From: Roseiarcus sp043739325
GTDB lineage: Bacteria; Pseudomonadota; Alphaproteobacteria; Rhizobiales; Beijerinckiaceae
Direction: 5' to 3'
NCBI GenBank assembly: GCA_043739325.1
Contig: JAYUFK010000351.1
Span: forward strand, 1 to 8,658
Length of the DNA: 8,658 bases
Shown piece by piece: positions 1-7,091 of this stretch (positions within the stretch are counted from its first letter, which is position 1; each line of letters begins with the position of its first letter). The notes under the pieces were generated by a model. It was given only the letters and a program-made list of their open reading frames with translations. It had not been told where the DNA came from and did no database searches. The translations under genes were made by a program, and so were the position numbers.

Positions 1-303
1 GTCCAGTTGAGTCGCAAAACTCTGGAAACGAGTAGAATCAATGTCGTGCGCCGCAGCAAGCAAAACACGTACCGGACAGTCGTGGGACAAGCCCGGGCAA
101 GACGGCGGTTCGAGGCATTCGCAATCCGCCCCGGGAGCACTGCTTTTTTTCGACTGTTGTAAAGTCTATCACAAGTTCGGGAAAGTCGGAAGAAATTGTC
201 GGAATCGCCATGGCAAATAAGGCGCGCCGCTCGACAGTGAAGTCGTTCTCCTGTCGGCAAGCAAACTTCCAGTCCGACGCCGTCGTTTCGCGCTAGGGGC
301 CAA
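1..303. other. Left-edge stretch without a convincing gene
   Basis: No reading frame here has both a good start and protein-like composition. Frame 1 on the plus strand is open from base 1 to a TAA at 160-162, but it is Arg-rich and lacks a visible start. A minus-strand frame is open from 165 down to base 1 and could be the start of a leftward gene beginning at a TTG near 63, without a clear ribosome binding site. A 28-codon ORF (210-296, +) has only a weak CGGAA upstream. A hairpin plus T-run at 92-150 is listed separately. The stretch probably holds the end or start of a gene outside the window plus the upstream region of the DUF4342 gene. Confidence 0.5.
92..150 (+). terminator. Possible intrinsic terminator (imperfect hairpin plus T-run)
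   Basis: CCCGGG at 92-97 can pair with CCCGGG at 130-135, and GGCGG at 104-108 with CCGCC at 126-130. These are nested apart from one shared base, so only part of one arm forms at a time. Seven T residues follow at 144-150. The 8-nt gap between stem and T-run is longer than in a classical intrinsic terminator. If real, it would end a plus-strand gene lying mostly to the left of the window. Confidence 0.22.
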
Positions 304-321
304 CTTTGACGCGCGTCAAAG
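304..321 (+). promoter_or_regulatory. FixK/FNR-type operator (perfect 18-bp palindrome)
   Basis: CTTTGACGCGCGTCAAAG is a perfect inverted repeat with centre at 312.5. Its core, TTGA-N6-TCAA, matches the consensus for FixK, FNR, Anr and Dnr regulators. Its centre is 71.5 bp before the chosen ATG at 384. Class II promoters of this family place the site near -41.5, which would put the transcription start near 354. A weak -10-like stretch (CATACT 339-344, or TACTTT 341-346) lies about where that model needs it. The palindrome is directly visible; its use by a FixK/FNR regulator is inferred. Confidence 0.6.
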
Positions 322-371
322 ACGCTTCGCGCAGGCGCCATACTTTCTCTCGCACCGGCAATCACGCTAAC

Positions 372-377
372 AGGAGG
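372..377 (+). promoter_or_regulatory. Ribosome binding site of the DUF4342 gene
   Basis: AGGAGG is a full Shine-Dalgarno match, 6 nt before the ATG at 384. It decides this start over the in-frame upstream start at 306, which lies inside the palindrome, has no ribosome binding site, and would add 26 mostly basic residues not typical of the family. Confidence 0.8.
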
Positions 378-383
378 CGCGTC

Positions 384-719
384 ATGGACGGACAGAAGGA
401 AAAATCGGGAAAGACAACCATCGAGGAAATCGAGGTTGCGGGCAGTCAGCTTATCGAGCAGGTCAAGGAGCTGCTGAAGCAAGGCAATGTTCGGCAGCTT
501 CGAATTCGGACCGCCGACGGCGACGTGTTTTTTGAAACGCCGCTGAACGTCGGCATCATCGCTGGCGGCGCCGTGGCTCTGGCCGCCCCCTGGCTCGCGA
601 TTTTGGGCGTCATCGCGGCGCTCGCTGCCAAGGTGCGCATCGAAGTCGAACGCGAAGCAAAGACCGGCGAAGGCGTTGACAAGAAAGAACCCGAGAAGAG
701 GGAAAAGGACGCCGCTTGA
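384..719 (+). CDS. DUF4342 domain-containing protein
   Basis: This encodes 111 residues. Residues 13-90 fit the DUF4342 pattern: an acidic start (TIEEIEV), an amphipathic helix with the G-x-L-x-x-x-V-K-x-L-L pattern (residues 20-31), the turn GNVRQLRIR, a short strand pair ending in FFETPLNVG, then a Gly/Ala-rich hydrophobic stretch (56-83), and a closing KVRIEVER. The hydrophobic stretch could be one membrane-spanning or membrane-associated helix. The C-terminal 20 residues are highly charged (Lys/Glu) and probably disordered. The biochemical role of the family is unknown; the first part has been likened to UBA-type helical domains. No partner gene shares its strand, so it looks monocistronic. 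The FixK/FNR-like palindrome upstream suggests induction at low oxygen. I am fairly sure of the gene and family, and claim no function. Confidence 0.85.
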   Translation: MDGQKEKSGKTTIEEIEVAGSQLIEQVKELLKQGNVRQLRIRTADGDVFFETPLNVGIIAGGAVALAAPWLAILGVIAALAAKVRIEVEREAKTGEGVDKKEPEKREKDAA

Positions 720-767
720 TCGAAGCCCCTAGGCGAATGCGCGCAGTTGGGGTGGGTGGAAAAGGCT

Positions 768-1334
768 CTAGCAGTGTCCATCCCGAACGCTTTGCGGGCC
801 GGTCAATGTGCAACGACAATCGAAATTGTCCCAATGCAGATCGTGCGGAATCCACGATGGCCTGCGACCGCAGGCGCTGACCGGCGGCGAACATTGCGTG
901 CAGACGAAGGCACCGAAATTGTTGAGGACGATCGTCTCGCCGTCTTCGATCGGAGAGATTGTCGCGCTGAAATCGCCAGTCGAGAATAGTCTGGCGCGCA
1001 TTTGCGCCCTGCGCCCGTCCGGCGCCACGCTGCTCCAATGGAAGGCGACCGAGGGCGTTTCGGCCCCGACAAGCGACTCGATGATTTTTCCCTTGGCGCC
1101 GGCCGCGTCCTGAAGTTGGACAAAAGTTCGGACATCGCGCAGCTTCGCCGCCCAGTTCGCTGTAAACGGGATCGCGGTTGTTTCCTGTTCTGGATCGTGC
1201 GGCGGCCACTCGTCGGTGCGGGCGGTCGCTGCGCCGGGACATTGGAAGATAAACGCAGCGGCGGCGAAAGCGGCGATGGCCGTGATCCACTTTCGACCAT
1301 GTTCGCCGATTGCCGTTGGGGTCGCGTTGATCAA
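768..1334 (-). CDS. Hypothetical exported cysteine-rich protein
   Basis: I do not recognise this protein. From the TTG at 1334 it has 188 residues. The N-terminus looks like a Sec signal peptide: GEHGRKW, then a hydrophobic core (about residues 17-31), then a c-region ending PGAATA, with likely cleavage after Ala38. The mature part is mixed alpha/beta in composition and ends with six cysteines in 44 residues (145, 148, 155, 173, 175, and 188, the last residue), arranged as CxxC, C, CxC, C. That suggests disulfides or metal binding in the periplasm. There is no ATG near the start; in-frame TTG codons at 1430, 1361 and 1334 are the options. I chose 1334 because it gives a normal signal peptide and has GGCGGAA just upstream. 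The reading frame has GC-rich third positions and three Trp-containing motifs, unlike the competing frames. It converges on the DUF4342 gene and lies downstream of the MFS gene on the same strand. Confidence 0.6.
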   Translation of the reverse strand: MINATPTAIGEHGRKWITAIAAFAAAAFIFQCPGAATARTDEWPPHDPEQETTAIPFTANWAAKLRDVRTFVQLQDAAGAKGKIIESLVGAETPSVAFHWSSVAPDGRRAQMRARLFSTGDFSATISPIEDGETIVLNNFGAFVCTQCSPPVSACGRRPSWIPHDLHWDNFDCRCTLTGPQSVRDGHC

Positions 1335-1487
1335 GGTTCCGCCGGTTCGTCGTTCCGACAAAATGCTCGCGCGCGTTTCTCTGCTCCGAATGTTGCGGGC
1401 ATACGCGACGATCGACCCCGCAGCGGGCAATTTTAGGACGGCACAATCGCGCCAGTCAAAACCCGATTATGTGGCTTCCCGGGCGCC

Positions 1488-2666
1488 CTACGCCTTCCCT
1501 CGGTCCGCCGCCGCCACGTGCCCCGCCAGCAGCGCGACCGCTGTCAGGAACAGCGCCAGCGTCACATAGGTGATGCGAAAACCGATATGCTCGGCGACAA
1601 AACCCATGGTCGAGGGCGCGACGAGAATTCCGGAATAGCCGATCAGCGTCACCATCGAAATACCCAGTCCCGGCGACAGCCCCGGCTGATTTCCCGCCGC
1701 GGAAAAAGCGATCGGCACGGTGTTGGCGATGCCAAGGCCGCAGAGCGCGAATGCGGCGATCGCCAGCCATGGATTGGGGGCAAGCCCTCCCGCCAGCATG
1801 CCCGCCGCCGCTGTAAATGCCGATGCGCGCATCGTCGCCACCGCGCCGTAGCGGTTGCGCAGGCCATCGCCGAGGAAGCGCATCAGCGCCATCGCGCCGG
1901 CGAAAAACGCGAAGGCGAAACCGCTTGTGGCGATATCGGCGCCGAGCTCCTTGCCCAGATAAAGCGCCGCCCAATCGAGCACCGCGCCTTCCGGGATCAT
2001 CGAGAACAGCGCCATGAAGCCAAGGATGTAAACGGCGGCGCCGCGCGGCCAGACGAAGCGCGGCTTTTCGCGCTGCGTCTCGTGATGATGAGTTTCAGTT
2101 ATCAATAACGGCATCGCGGCGAGCGCGGTCACCAGAGCCAGTCCGGCGGCGATCAGCGCATGGCCAGCGACGCCATAGGCGGCGATCAACAGGCCGCCCG
2201 CGCCGCCGCCGATAAAACCGCCAAGGCTCCAGAAACCGTGCGAGGACGACATCACCGCGCGATCCAATCGCCGCTCGACCTCGACGGCGTTGGCGTTCAT
2301 CGCGACGTCCATCGAACCGATGCAGGCGCCAAAAAGCATGAGCGCCGGGATCGCGAAGGGAATATTTGGCGCGAGGACCATCAACGCGAAACTCGCGCAA
2401 GACAGGAACGCGAAGACGATGATGACTTTTCGCGAACCATAGCGGTTGATCAACCCTCCGGTCCATGCCATCGCCGCAATCGCGCCCAAGCCAATTAACA
2501 GCAACAGCAAGCCGAGCGTGAATTCGCTAATGTGATGGCGTGGCAGCATGAACGGAATCTGCGGCGCCCAGGAGCCCATCAGAAAGCCGTTGACGAGAAA
2601 CATCGCCGCGACCGCCCAGCGGCCTCGCGCTGCGGAATTGTCGTCGGCGAGAGCCGCTGCGGTCAT
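1488..2666 (-). CDS. MFS transporter, MosC/YbjJ-like
   Basis: This 392-residue inner-membrane carrier has about 12 hydrophobic segments, from residues 17-35 through 362-384. MFS motif A is clear in the loop after helix 2 (GGLINRYGSRK, 70-80), with a degenerate copy in the second half (GDGLRNRYG, 266-274). The stretch MDVAMNANAVEVER (119-132), the SSHGFWSLGG motif (141-150) and PEGAVLDWAALYL (225-237) are typical of the group that includes rhizobial MosC and E. coli YbjJ. A His-containing loop (ETHHHETQ, 191-198) joins the two halves. MosC is linked to rhizopine use, but the substrate here cannot be read from sequence and could be any small solute, taken up or exported. The ATG at 2664-2666 is supported by AAAAGGG about 11 nt upstream. 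The AraC regulator lies divergently 345 bp away and is the likely controller. The family is certain, the substrate unknown. Confidence 0.9.
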   Translation of the reverse strand: MTAAALADDNSAARGRWAVAAMFLVNGFLMGSWAPQIPFMLPRHHISEFTLGLLLLLIGLGAIAAMAWTGGLINRYGSRKVIIVFAFLSCASFALMVLAPNIPFAIPALMLFGACIGSMDVAMNANAVEVERRLDRAVMSSSHGFWSLGGFIGGGAGGLLIAAYGVAGHALIAAGLALVTALAAMPLLITETHHHETQREKPRFVWPRGAAVYILGFMALFSMIPEGAVLDWAALYLGKELGADIATSGFAFAFFAGAMALMRFLGDGLRNRYGAVATMRASAFTAAAGMLAGGLAPNPWLAIAAFALCGLGIANTVPIAFSAAGNQPGLSPGLGISMVTLIGYSGILVAPSTMGFVAEHIGFRITYVTLALFLTAVALLAGHVAAADRGKA

Positions 2667-3011
2667 TTACCGAGGCCCTTTTCTTGTCGCGATACGACGC
2701 TTGGGAAACGCATGTGGGTGAGCCGCAATTGTTGAATTCCACGCACGCCCAGGAGGTCATCCCGCACTGAGCGTCTCGATCGGGTCGTGCATACATGACG
2801 ACAGGCGCGAAACGGATTCAATTATTGTGAAAACTATGCCCGTGGCCTCACACCCGCGCTCGGCTGTTGAAACTAGCAAAGGGAGCGAGCAATATGGCCG
2901 CAAGCCGCGCCTCCCGTCCAAGCTGCCGAGCGTCCATCGCCCCGGCGCGTTGTGGCGCGCGAAAGACTATGCGTGAATTGCGTGGGCGTAAAAGAGCGGA
3001 TTTGTGCTTTT
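2667..3011. other. Divergent intergenic region between MFS gene and AraC regulator
   Basis: These 345 bp should hold the promoters of both divergent genes. Visible elements are an AT-rich patch at 2815-2836, a short interrupted inverted repeat GTCGT-N9-ACGAC at 2784-2802, and a plus-strand promoter candidate TTGAAA (2867-2872) with a 17-bp spacer to CAATAT (2890-2895). For the minus strand, TTGAAT in the AT-rich patch has no good -10 partner. A 41-codon plus-strand ORF (2894-3019) overlaps the regulator start and is described as a finding. No operator can be named with confidence. Confidence 0.5.
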
Positions 3012-3911
3012 ATGGGTAATTCTGCGCTTAGGGAATTGGCGAGCCGGGCGCCGGTGATGAAAACCGTTTCGCTGCCGCGCGGGCGCCATCCGCTGCACAC
3101 GATGCCCACAAGCACCGGGTATGAGATCCAGACCGACGCCCGCTACAATTGGGACGGGCGCAAGCGCGGGCAGACGCCGTTCACGGTGTTGCAACATACG
3201 ATCGCCGGAGCGGGAAACCTGCGCTACGAGCGGCGCAATCATCGCATCTTGCCGGGAGAGACGCTGCTCGTCACCGTGCCGCACAATCATCGCTACTGGC
3301 TGGAAGACGGCGGGCGCTGGGAGTTCTTCTGGATTTCGATGAATGGCCAGGAAGCGCTGCGCATCGCTCGCAATGTGCTGTCCACCACAGGCCCGATTCT
3401 GCGGCTTCGGCCGGAAACGATCGGACGCCTGGCGGCCTGCAGTCTGCGGCTGATCGATGATCCGATGGAAGCGCCAGGCAGCGTGTCGGCGATCGCTTAT
3501 GAAGGGCTGATGGCGCTGTACGACGACGTGTTTGGCGCCCGCGCCGGCTCGCCTGCCCAGACGAGCGCGATGCGCCGGGTCGCCGATCACATCCGGGGTA
3601 ATCTGGACCAGCCTCTCGGCGTTTCCGACCTGGCGAGGCTTTCGGGCTTCAGCCGGGCGCATTTTTCACGAATGTTCGCCCAGAGCGAGGGCATGCCGCC
3701 GGCAGAATTTGTTCTGCACGAACGCATGCGCGTCGCCGCCAAGATCCTCGCCGGGAATGAAAGCGTTCAGATTAAACACATCGCGCTGATGGCGGGCTTT
3801 GCCGATTCAAACTACTTCGCCAAAACATTCCGACGGCTTTACGGCGCCAGCCCGACCGAGTTCCGCACGACCGGCATGTATGCCAGCGCGACCGTCGGCA
3901 AGGCGAAATAG
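3012..3911 (+). CDS. AraC-family transcriptional regulator
   Basis: From the ATG at 3012 the product has 299 residues, normal for the family. The N-terminal half (about 25-135) is a cupin-like sensing domain; the GNLRYERRNHRILPGETLLV segment (68-87) and the following HNHRYWLEDGGRWEFFWI are characteristic. The C-terminal part (about 187-285) is the paired helix-turn-helix DNA-binding domain: first HTH near 204-223 (VSDLARLSGFSRAHFSRMF), second near 253-277 (IKHIALMAGFADSNYFAKTFRRLYG), closed by the standard GASPTEFR. Effector unknown. The gene is divergent from the MFS carrier, which suggests it controls that carrier, and convergent with the RND operon. A longer in-frame start at GTG 2952 adds 20 residues outside the family pattern; ATG 3012 has only a modest AGAGCGGA 11 nt upstream, and ATG 3057 is also possible. 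Family certain, start moderately sure. Confidence 0.88.
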   Translation: MGNSALRELASRAPVMKTVSLPRGRHPLHTMPTSTGYEIQTDARYNWDGRKRGQTPFTVLQHTIAGAGNLRYERRNHRILPGETLLVTVPHNHRYWLEDGGRWEFFWISMNGQEALRIARNVLSTTGPILRLRPETIGRLAACSLRLIDDPMEAPGSVSAIAYEGLMALYDDVFGARAGSPAQTSAMRRVADHIRGNLDQPLGVSDLARLSGFSRAHFSRMFAQSEGMPPAEFVLHERMRVAAKILAGNESVQIKHIALMAGFADSNYFAKTFRRLYGASPTEFRTTGMYASATVGKAK

Positions 3912-3924
3912 TTAGACCGCGGCT

Positions 3925-3977
3925 GGCGCAAATATCGATTCCATCTGATTTCGGCCGGGGCTGTTCTGATTTGCGCC
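3925..3977. repeat. Inverted repeat in the convergent AraC/RND junction
   Basis: GGCGCAAAT (3925-3933) and ATTTGCGCC (3969-3977) are perfect 9-bp inverted arms separated by 35 bp. They lie just past the AraC stop (3911) and just before the RND pump stop (3980-3982), exactly between two converging genes. Inside, TCTGATTT occurs twice (3944-3951 and 3965-3972), 21 bp apart. There is no strong T-run on either strand, so it is not a classical intrinsic terminator. A weak bidirectional stop for transcription is the likeliest role, but this is inference. Confidence 0.45.
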
Positions 3978-3979
3978 CG

Positions 3980-6900
3980 CTATTGCGCCGCCTTCGGCAT
4001 TGGCAGCGGCGCCGTCGCGATGTCTCTAGCGTTTTGAGCGGCGCGGTGATCGCGCGCGATGAACGTGTAGACTGCGGGCGTTACAAACAGCGTGAACAGC
4101 GTGCCGATGCTCATGCCGGCGAAGATCGTCAGGCCAATGTCGATGCGGCTGCGCGCCCCGGCGCCGGCCGCCAGGATCAGCGGCGTCATGCCGACGACCA
4201 TCGCAGCCGTCGTCATCAGGATGGGACGCAGGCGAACGGCGGCCGCCTCCTCGATCGCATCGCGGCGCGAATAGCCTTGCGTCTCCTGCAGCCGATTGGC
4301 GAAATCGACCATCAGGATGCCATGCTTCGATATCAGCCCGATGAGCGTGACGAGGCCGATCTGGGTGTAGATGTTGATGCTCAAGGCGCCGATGACGCCG
4401 CCGATATTGAGCGGCAACATCGCTCCGAAAAGCGCCGTGGGCAATGCGATCAGAATTATGAGCGGATCGCGGAAGCTTTCGTACTGCGCGGCCAGAACGA
4501 GATAGATCACCACAAGCGCGAAAATGAAGGCGTAGACGAGGGCGTTGCCTTCCTGCTCGTACTGGCGCGAGTCGCCCTGGAAGTCGTAACTGAAACCCTC
4601 GGGAAACACTTCCTGCGACTTGGATTTTAGAAAATCCAGCGCCTCGCCTAGGGTGTGGCCCGGGAACGGCACGCCCGACAAGGTCGCCGAATTGAGCTGC
4701 TGGAAACTCGTCAGCGCATTCGGCTGCACCGTCTGCGTGACGCTCGCGACGGTCGAAAGCGGCACAAGCTCGCCGGTGCCGGTTCGCACTTCGTACCGCG
4801 TCAGCCAGTCCGGCGTCAGACGAAACTCGCGCGGCGCCTGCGGTATGACCCGGTAGCTGCGCCCATACAGATTGAACAGATTGACGTAGTTGCCGCCGAG
4901 GATCGTCGACAGGGCGGAGCCGATATCCTGCATGCTGACGCCAAGCCGATTGGCCTTGTCGAAATCGACCTTGAACTCGTATTGCGGCGTGTCGAATTTC
5001 AGATCCGTGTCAGTGAAGAGAAACAGCCCGCTTGCCGCGGCGGACTTCTGCATCTCAGCCGCGACATTGGCGAGCGTTACGAAATCGCCCGTCGAGCGAA
5101 TGACGAATTGCATCGGCGGTCCGCCTGTCGAGCCAGGAAGCGCGGGCGGGGAAAACGCCTGGACCTGCACGCCTGGAACCGCCAGGAATTTCGGTCCGAG
5201 CGCCTGCAGGACATCTTTCTGGTTTCGCGCGCGCTGACCCCACGGCTTGAGCAGAAGCCCGGCAAAAGCGGAGCGCACGCCCTGGAATCCGTTGATCGTG
5301 AAGACGTGCGCAACCTCCGGAATTGCCTTTACCTCGTCATAAAACGCTTGCGTGCCACGCTCGAGATAATCGAGATTGGCGACTTGCGGCGCCTTTATCA
5401 GCGCCAGCAAAATGCCCTGATCCTCTTCGGGCGCGAGCTCCTTCGGCGTCGACGCATACATTATGCTGGTCAGGACAAGAACGCCGGTCAGAATGAGCAT
5501 GGTCAGCGCGCGGAAGTTCAACGTGCTGCGCAGGCGGCGCTTGTACCCCCTTCGAAGGCCGGCAAAGGCGCGATCGATGAGGGCGCCGAACCATCCCTGC
5601 TTTGTCTCGTGGCGCAGCAGCTTCGAGCACATCATCGGCGAGAGCGTCAGCGCAATGAAGCCGGACACGACGACGGCGCCCGCCAGCGTGAACGCAAACT
5701 CGCGAAACAGCGCGCCAGTCACTCCAGAAACGAACCCGATCGGCGCGTAGACCGCCGCCAGCGTGATCGTCATCGCGATAACGGGCAGCGCAATCTCGTG
5801 CGCGCCCTGGATTGCGGAATCGAACGGCGTCATGCCGTCTTCAATGTGCCGGTAGATGTTTTCGACAACGACGATTGCGTCATCGACGACAAGGCCGATG
5901 CCAAGAACCAGGGCGAGCAAGGTCAGAAGGTTGATCGAATAGCCGAGCGCCAGCAGCGGAATCATAACGCCGATGAGCGACAGGGGGATGGTGACGATGG
6001 GAATGATCGTCGAGCGCAGATTGCCGAGGAACAGGAAGATGACCACGATGACAATGCCGGCGGCCTCCGCAAGCGTCTTGGCGACCTCGAAGATCGAGGC
6101 GCGGATGAACTCTGTGGAGTCGTAGGCGATGGTCGATTGCAATCCGGTCGGCGAGAGGCGTTGGATTTCTGGGAATTGCGCGCGCACGCCGTCGATGACG
6201 TTGAGCGGGTTAGCCTCGGGCGTGCCATAAATGCCGATGAACACCGCCTTGAGCCCGTCGAAAACCGAGGAACTGTCCGAGCTTTGCGGCCCGAGTTCGA
6301 TTTTCGCGATATTGCCGAGCCGGATCAGCGCATCGCCATGCGCCGCGATGACGAGTTGGCCGAACGCCTGCGCGCTGTTCAGCGAGGTCAGCGCATTGAC
6401 GCTGACCTGCGTGTAGTCGCTCTTGATCTCGCCCGCCGCGGTGGTGAAATTATTCGCGGCGAGCGCATTCTTTACGTCGGAAGGCGTGACCCCCAGCGCC
6501 GCCATGCGGGTCGGATCGAGCCAGACGTGCATCGCAAATGTCTGGCCGCCGAGGATCTGTGCGTTGGCGACGCCATCGACGGTCTGCAATTTTGGCTGCA
6601 CCACGCGCGTCAGATAATCGGTGATCTGCGACGAAGTCATCACTTTCGAATTGAAGGACAGATACATCAGGGCTGTGCCCTGGCCCGTCTGCTTTACGAC
6701 GACCGGATCGTTGGCGTCGCGCGGCAGCACGCCGCGCACCTGATTGGTCTTGGCGAGAACGTCGACGACGGCGCGGTCCGGGTTGGCGTCGAGACGCAAG
6801 TTGAGCGTTATGGTCGAGACATTCTGCTGCGAAGTCGAAACCAGCGTATCGATACCCTCGGCGCTGGCGACGGCTTGCTCGATCGGCGTTGTGATGAAGC

Positions 6901-7084
6901 CCTTGATGAGGTCGGCGTTGGCGCCGGGATAGGTCGTCGTGATCGTGATCGCGGTGTTTGACAGCTTGGGGAACTGGCGGATCTGCAGTTTCGAACCGGC
7001 AATCGCGCCAATGAGCAGAATGAGCAGACTGACCACGATCGAAAGCACTGGCCGTCGGATGAATAGATCGGTGAAGCTATTCAT
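3980..7084 (-). CDS. RND multidrug efflux permease (HAE1 / AcrB-like)
   Basis: This 1034-residue inner-membrane proton/drug antiporter is normal in length for AcrB-type pumps. The N-terminus FIRRPVLSIVVSLL leads into TM1 (about 13-33), followed by the porter signature YPGANADLIKGFITTPIEQAV at about 52-72. The second membrane block starts near 339; in TM4, GIGLVVDDAIVVVEN carries the paired aspartates (D401, D402) of the proton relay, and GLISKHGILMVDFAN in TM10 carries the matching lysine (K920). Two large periplasmic loops (about 35-335 and 550-850) form the porter and docking domains. The loop around GFQGVRSAFAGLLLKPW is shorter than the AcrB switch-loop region, so substrates may differ. 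The start at 7084 gives the family N-terminus; the ATG at 7138 would overlap the adaptor by 47 nt and add unrelated residues. The adaptor stop is 7 nt upstream, so translational coupling is likely because no strong ribosome binding site is seen. Family certain, substrate unknown. Confidence 0.95.
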   Translation of the reverse strand: MNSFTDLFIRRPVLSIVVSLLILLIGAIAGSKLQIRQFPKLSNTAITITTTYPGANADLIKGFITTPIEQAVASAEGIDTLVSTSQQNVSTITLNLRLDANPDRAVVDVLAKTNQVRGVLPRDANDPVVVKQTGQGTALMYLSFNSKVMTSSQITDYLTRVVQPKLQTVDGVANAQILGGQTFAMHVWLDPTRMAALGVTPSDVKNALAANNFTTAAGEIKSDYTQVSVNALTSLNSAQAFGQLVIAAHGDALIRLGNIAKIELGPQSSDSSSVFDGLKAVFIGIYGTPEANPLNVIDGVRAQFPEIQRLSPTGLQSTIAYDSTEFIRASIFEVAKTLAEAAGIVIVVIFLFLGNLRSTIIPIVTIPLSLIGVMIPLLALGYSINLLTLLALVLGIGLVVDDAIVVVENIYRHIEDGMTPFDSAIQGAHEIALPVIAMTITLAAVYAPIGFVSGVTGALFREFAFTLAGAVVVSGFIALTLSPMMCSKLLRHETKQGWFGALIDRAFAGLRRGYKRRLRSTLNFRALTMLILTGVLVLTSIMYASTPKELAPEEDQGILLALIKAPQVANLDYLERGTQAFYDEVKAIPEVAHVFTINGFQGVRSAFAGLLLKPWGQRARNQKDVLQALGPKFLAVPGVQVQAFSPPALPGSTGGPPMQFVIRSTGDFVTLANVAAEMQKSAAASGLFLFTDTDLKFDTPQYEFKVDFDKANRLGVSMQDIGSALSTILGGNYVNLFNLYGRSYRVIPQAPREFRLTPDWLTRYEVRTGTGELVPLSTVASVTQTVQPNALTSFQQLNSATLSGVPFPGHTLGEALDFLKSKSQEVFPEGFSYDFQGDSRQYEQEGNALVYAFIFALVVIYLVLAAQYESFRDPLIILIALPTALFGAMLPLNIGGVIGALSINIYTQIGLVTLIGLISKHGILMVDFANRLQETQGYSRRDAIEEAAAVRLRPILMTTAAMVVGMTPLILAAGAGARSRIDIGLTIFAGMSIGTLFTLFVTPAVYTFIARDHRAAQNARDIATAPLPMPKAAQ

Positions 7085-7091
7085 GACGCGC

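Noticed and set aside
1..165. Minus-strand open frame running off the left edge (possible TTG start at 63)
   Set aside because: The final 20 codons read acceptably as protein, but there is no ribosome binding site, no ATG, and too little sequence to call a gene.
210..296. 28-codon plus-strand ORF starting ATGGCAAATAAG
   Set aside because: Only a weak CGGAA lies upstream. The ORF is short, and no family feature is visible.
610..1446. 278-residue minus-strand ORF overlapping the DUF4342 gene and the exported protein
   Set aside because: Arg-rich composition without hydrophobic core or motifs. The overlapping frame at 768-1334 has a signal peptide and better third-position bias, and the DUF4342 gene occupies the other strand.
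1440..1487. Terminator for the MFS gene on the minus strand
   Set aside because: CCCG and CGGG followed by TTTT give only a 4-5 bp stem with a 14-nt loop; GGGCGCCC is self-complementary but has no T-run behind it.
2527..2796. 89-residue minus-strand ORF overlapping the MFS start
   Set aside because: It covers the N-terminal coding region of the MFS carrier in another frame and has no hydrophobic or conserved pattern.
2784..2802. GTCGT-N9-ACGAC as a regulator operator
   Set aside because: The arms are only 5 bp, the centre does not match, and AraC-family sites are usually direct repeats, so it is close to chance expectation.
3971..4630. 219-residue plus-strand ORF after the AraC gene
   Set aside because: Antisense to the C-terminal membrane domain of the RND pump; composition is Arg/Asp/Gln-rich and shows no family features.
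4655..6961. Long 768-residue plus-strand ORF antisense to the RND pump
   Set aside because: It is extremely rich in Arg, Asp, Gln and His and has no domain-like pattern. It mirrors a well-conserved RND permease on the other strand, a common artefact in GC-rich genes.
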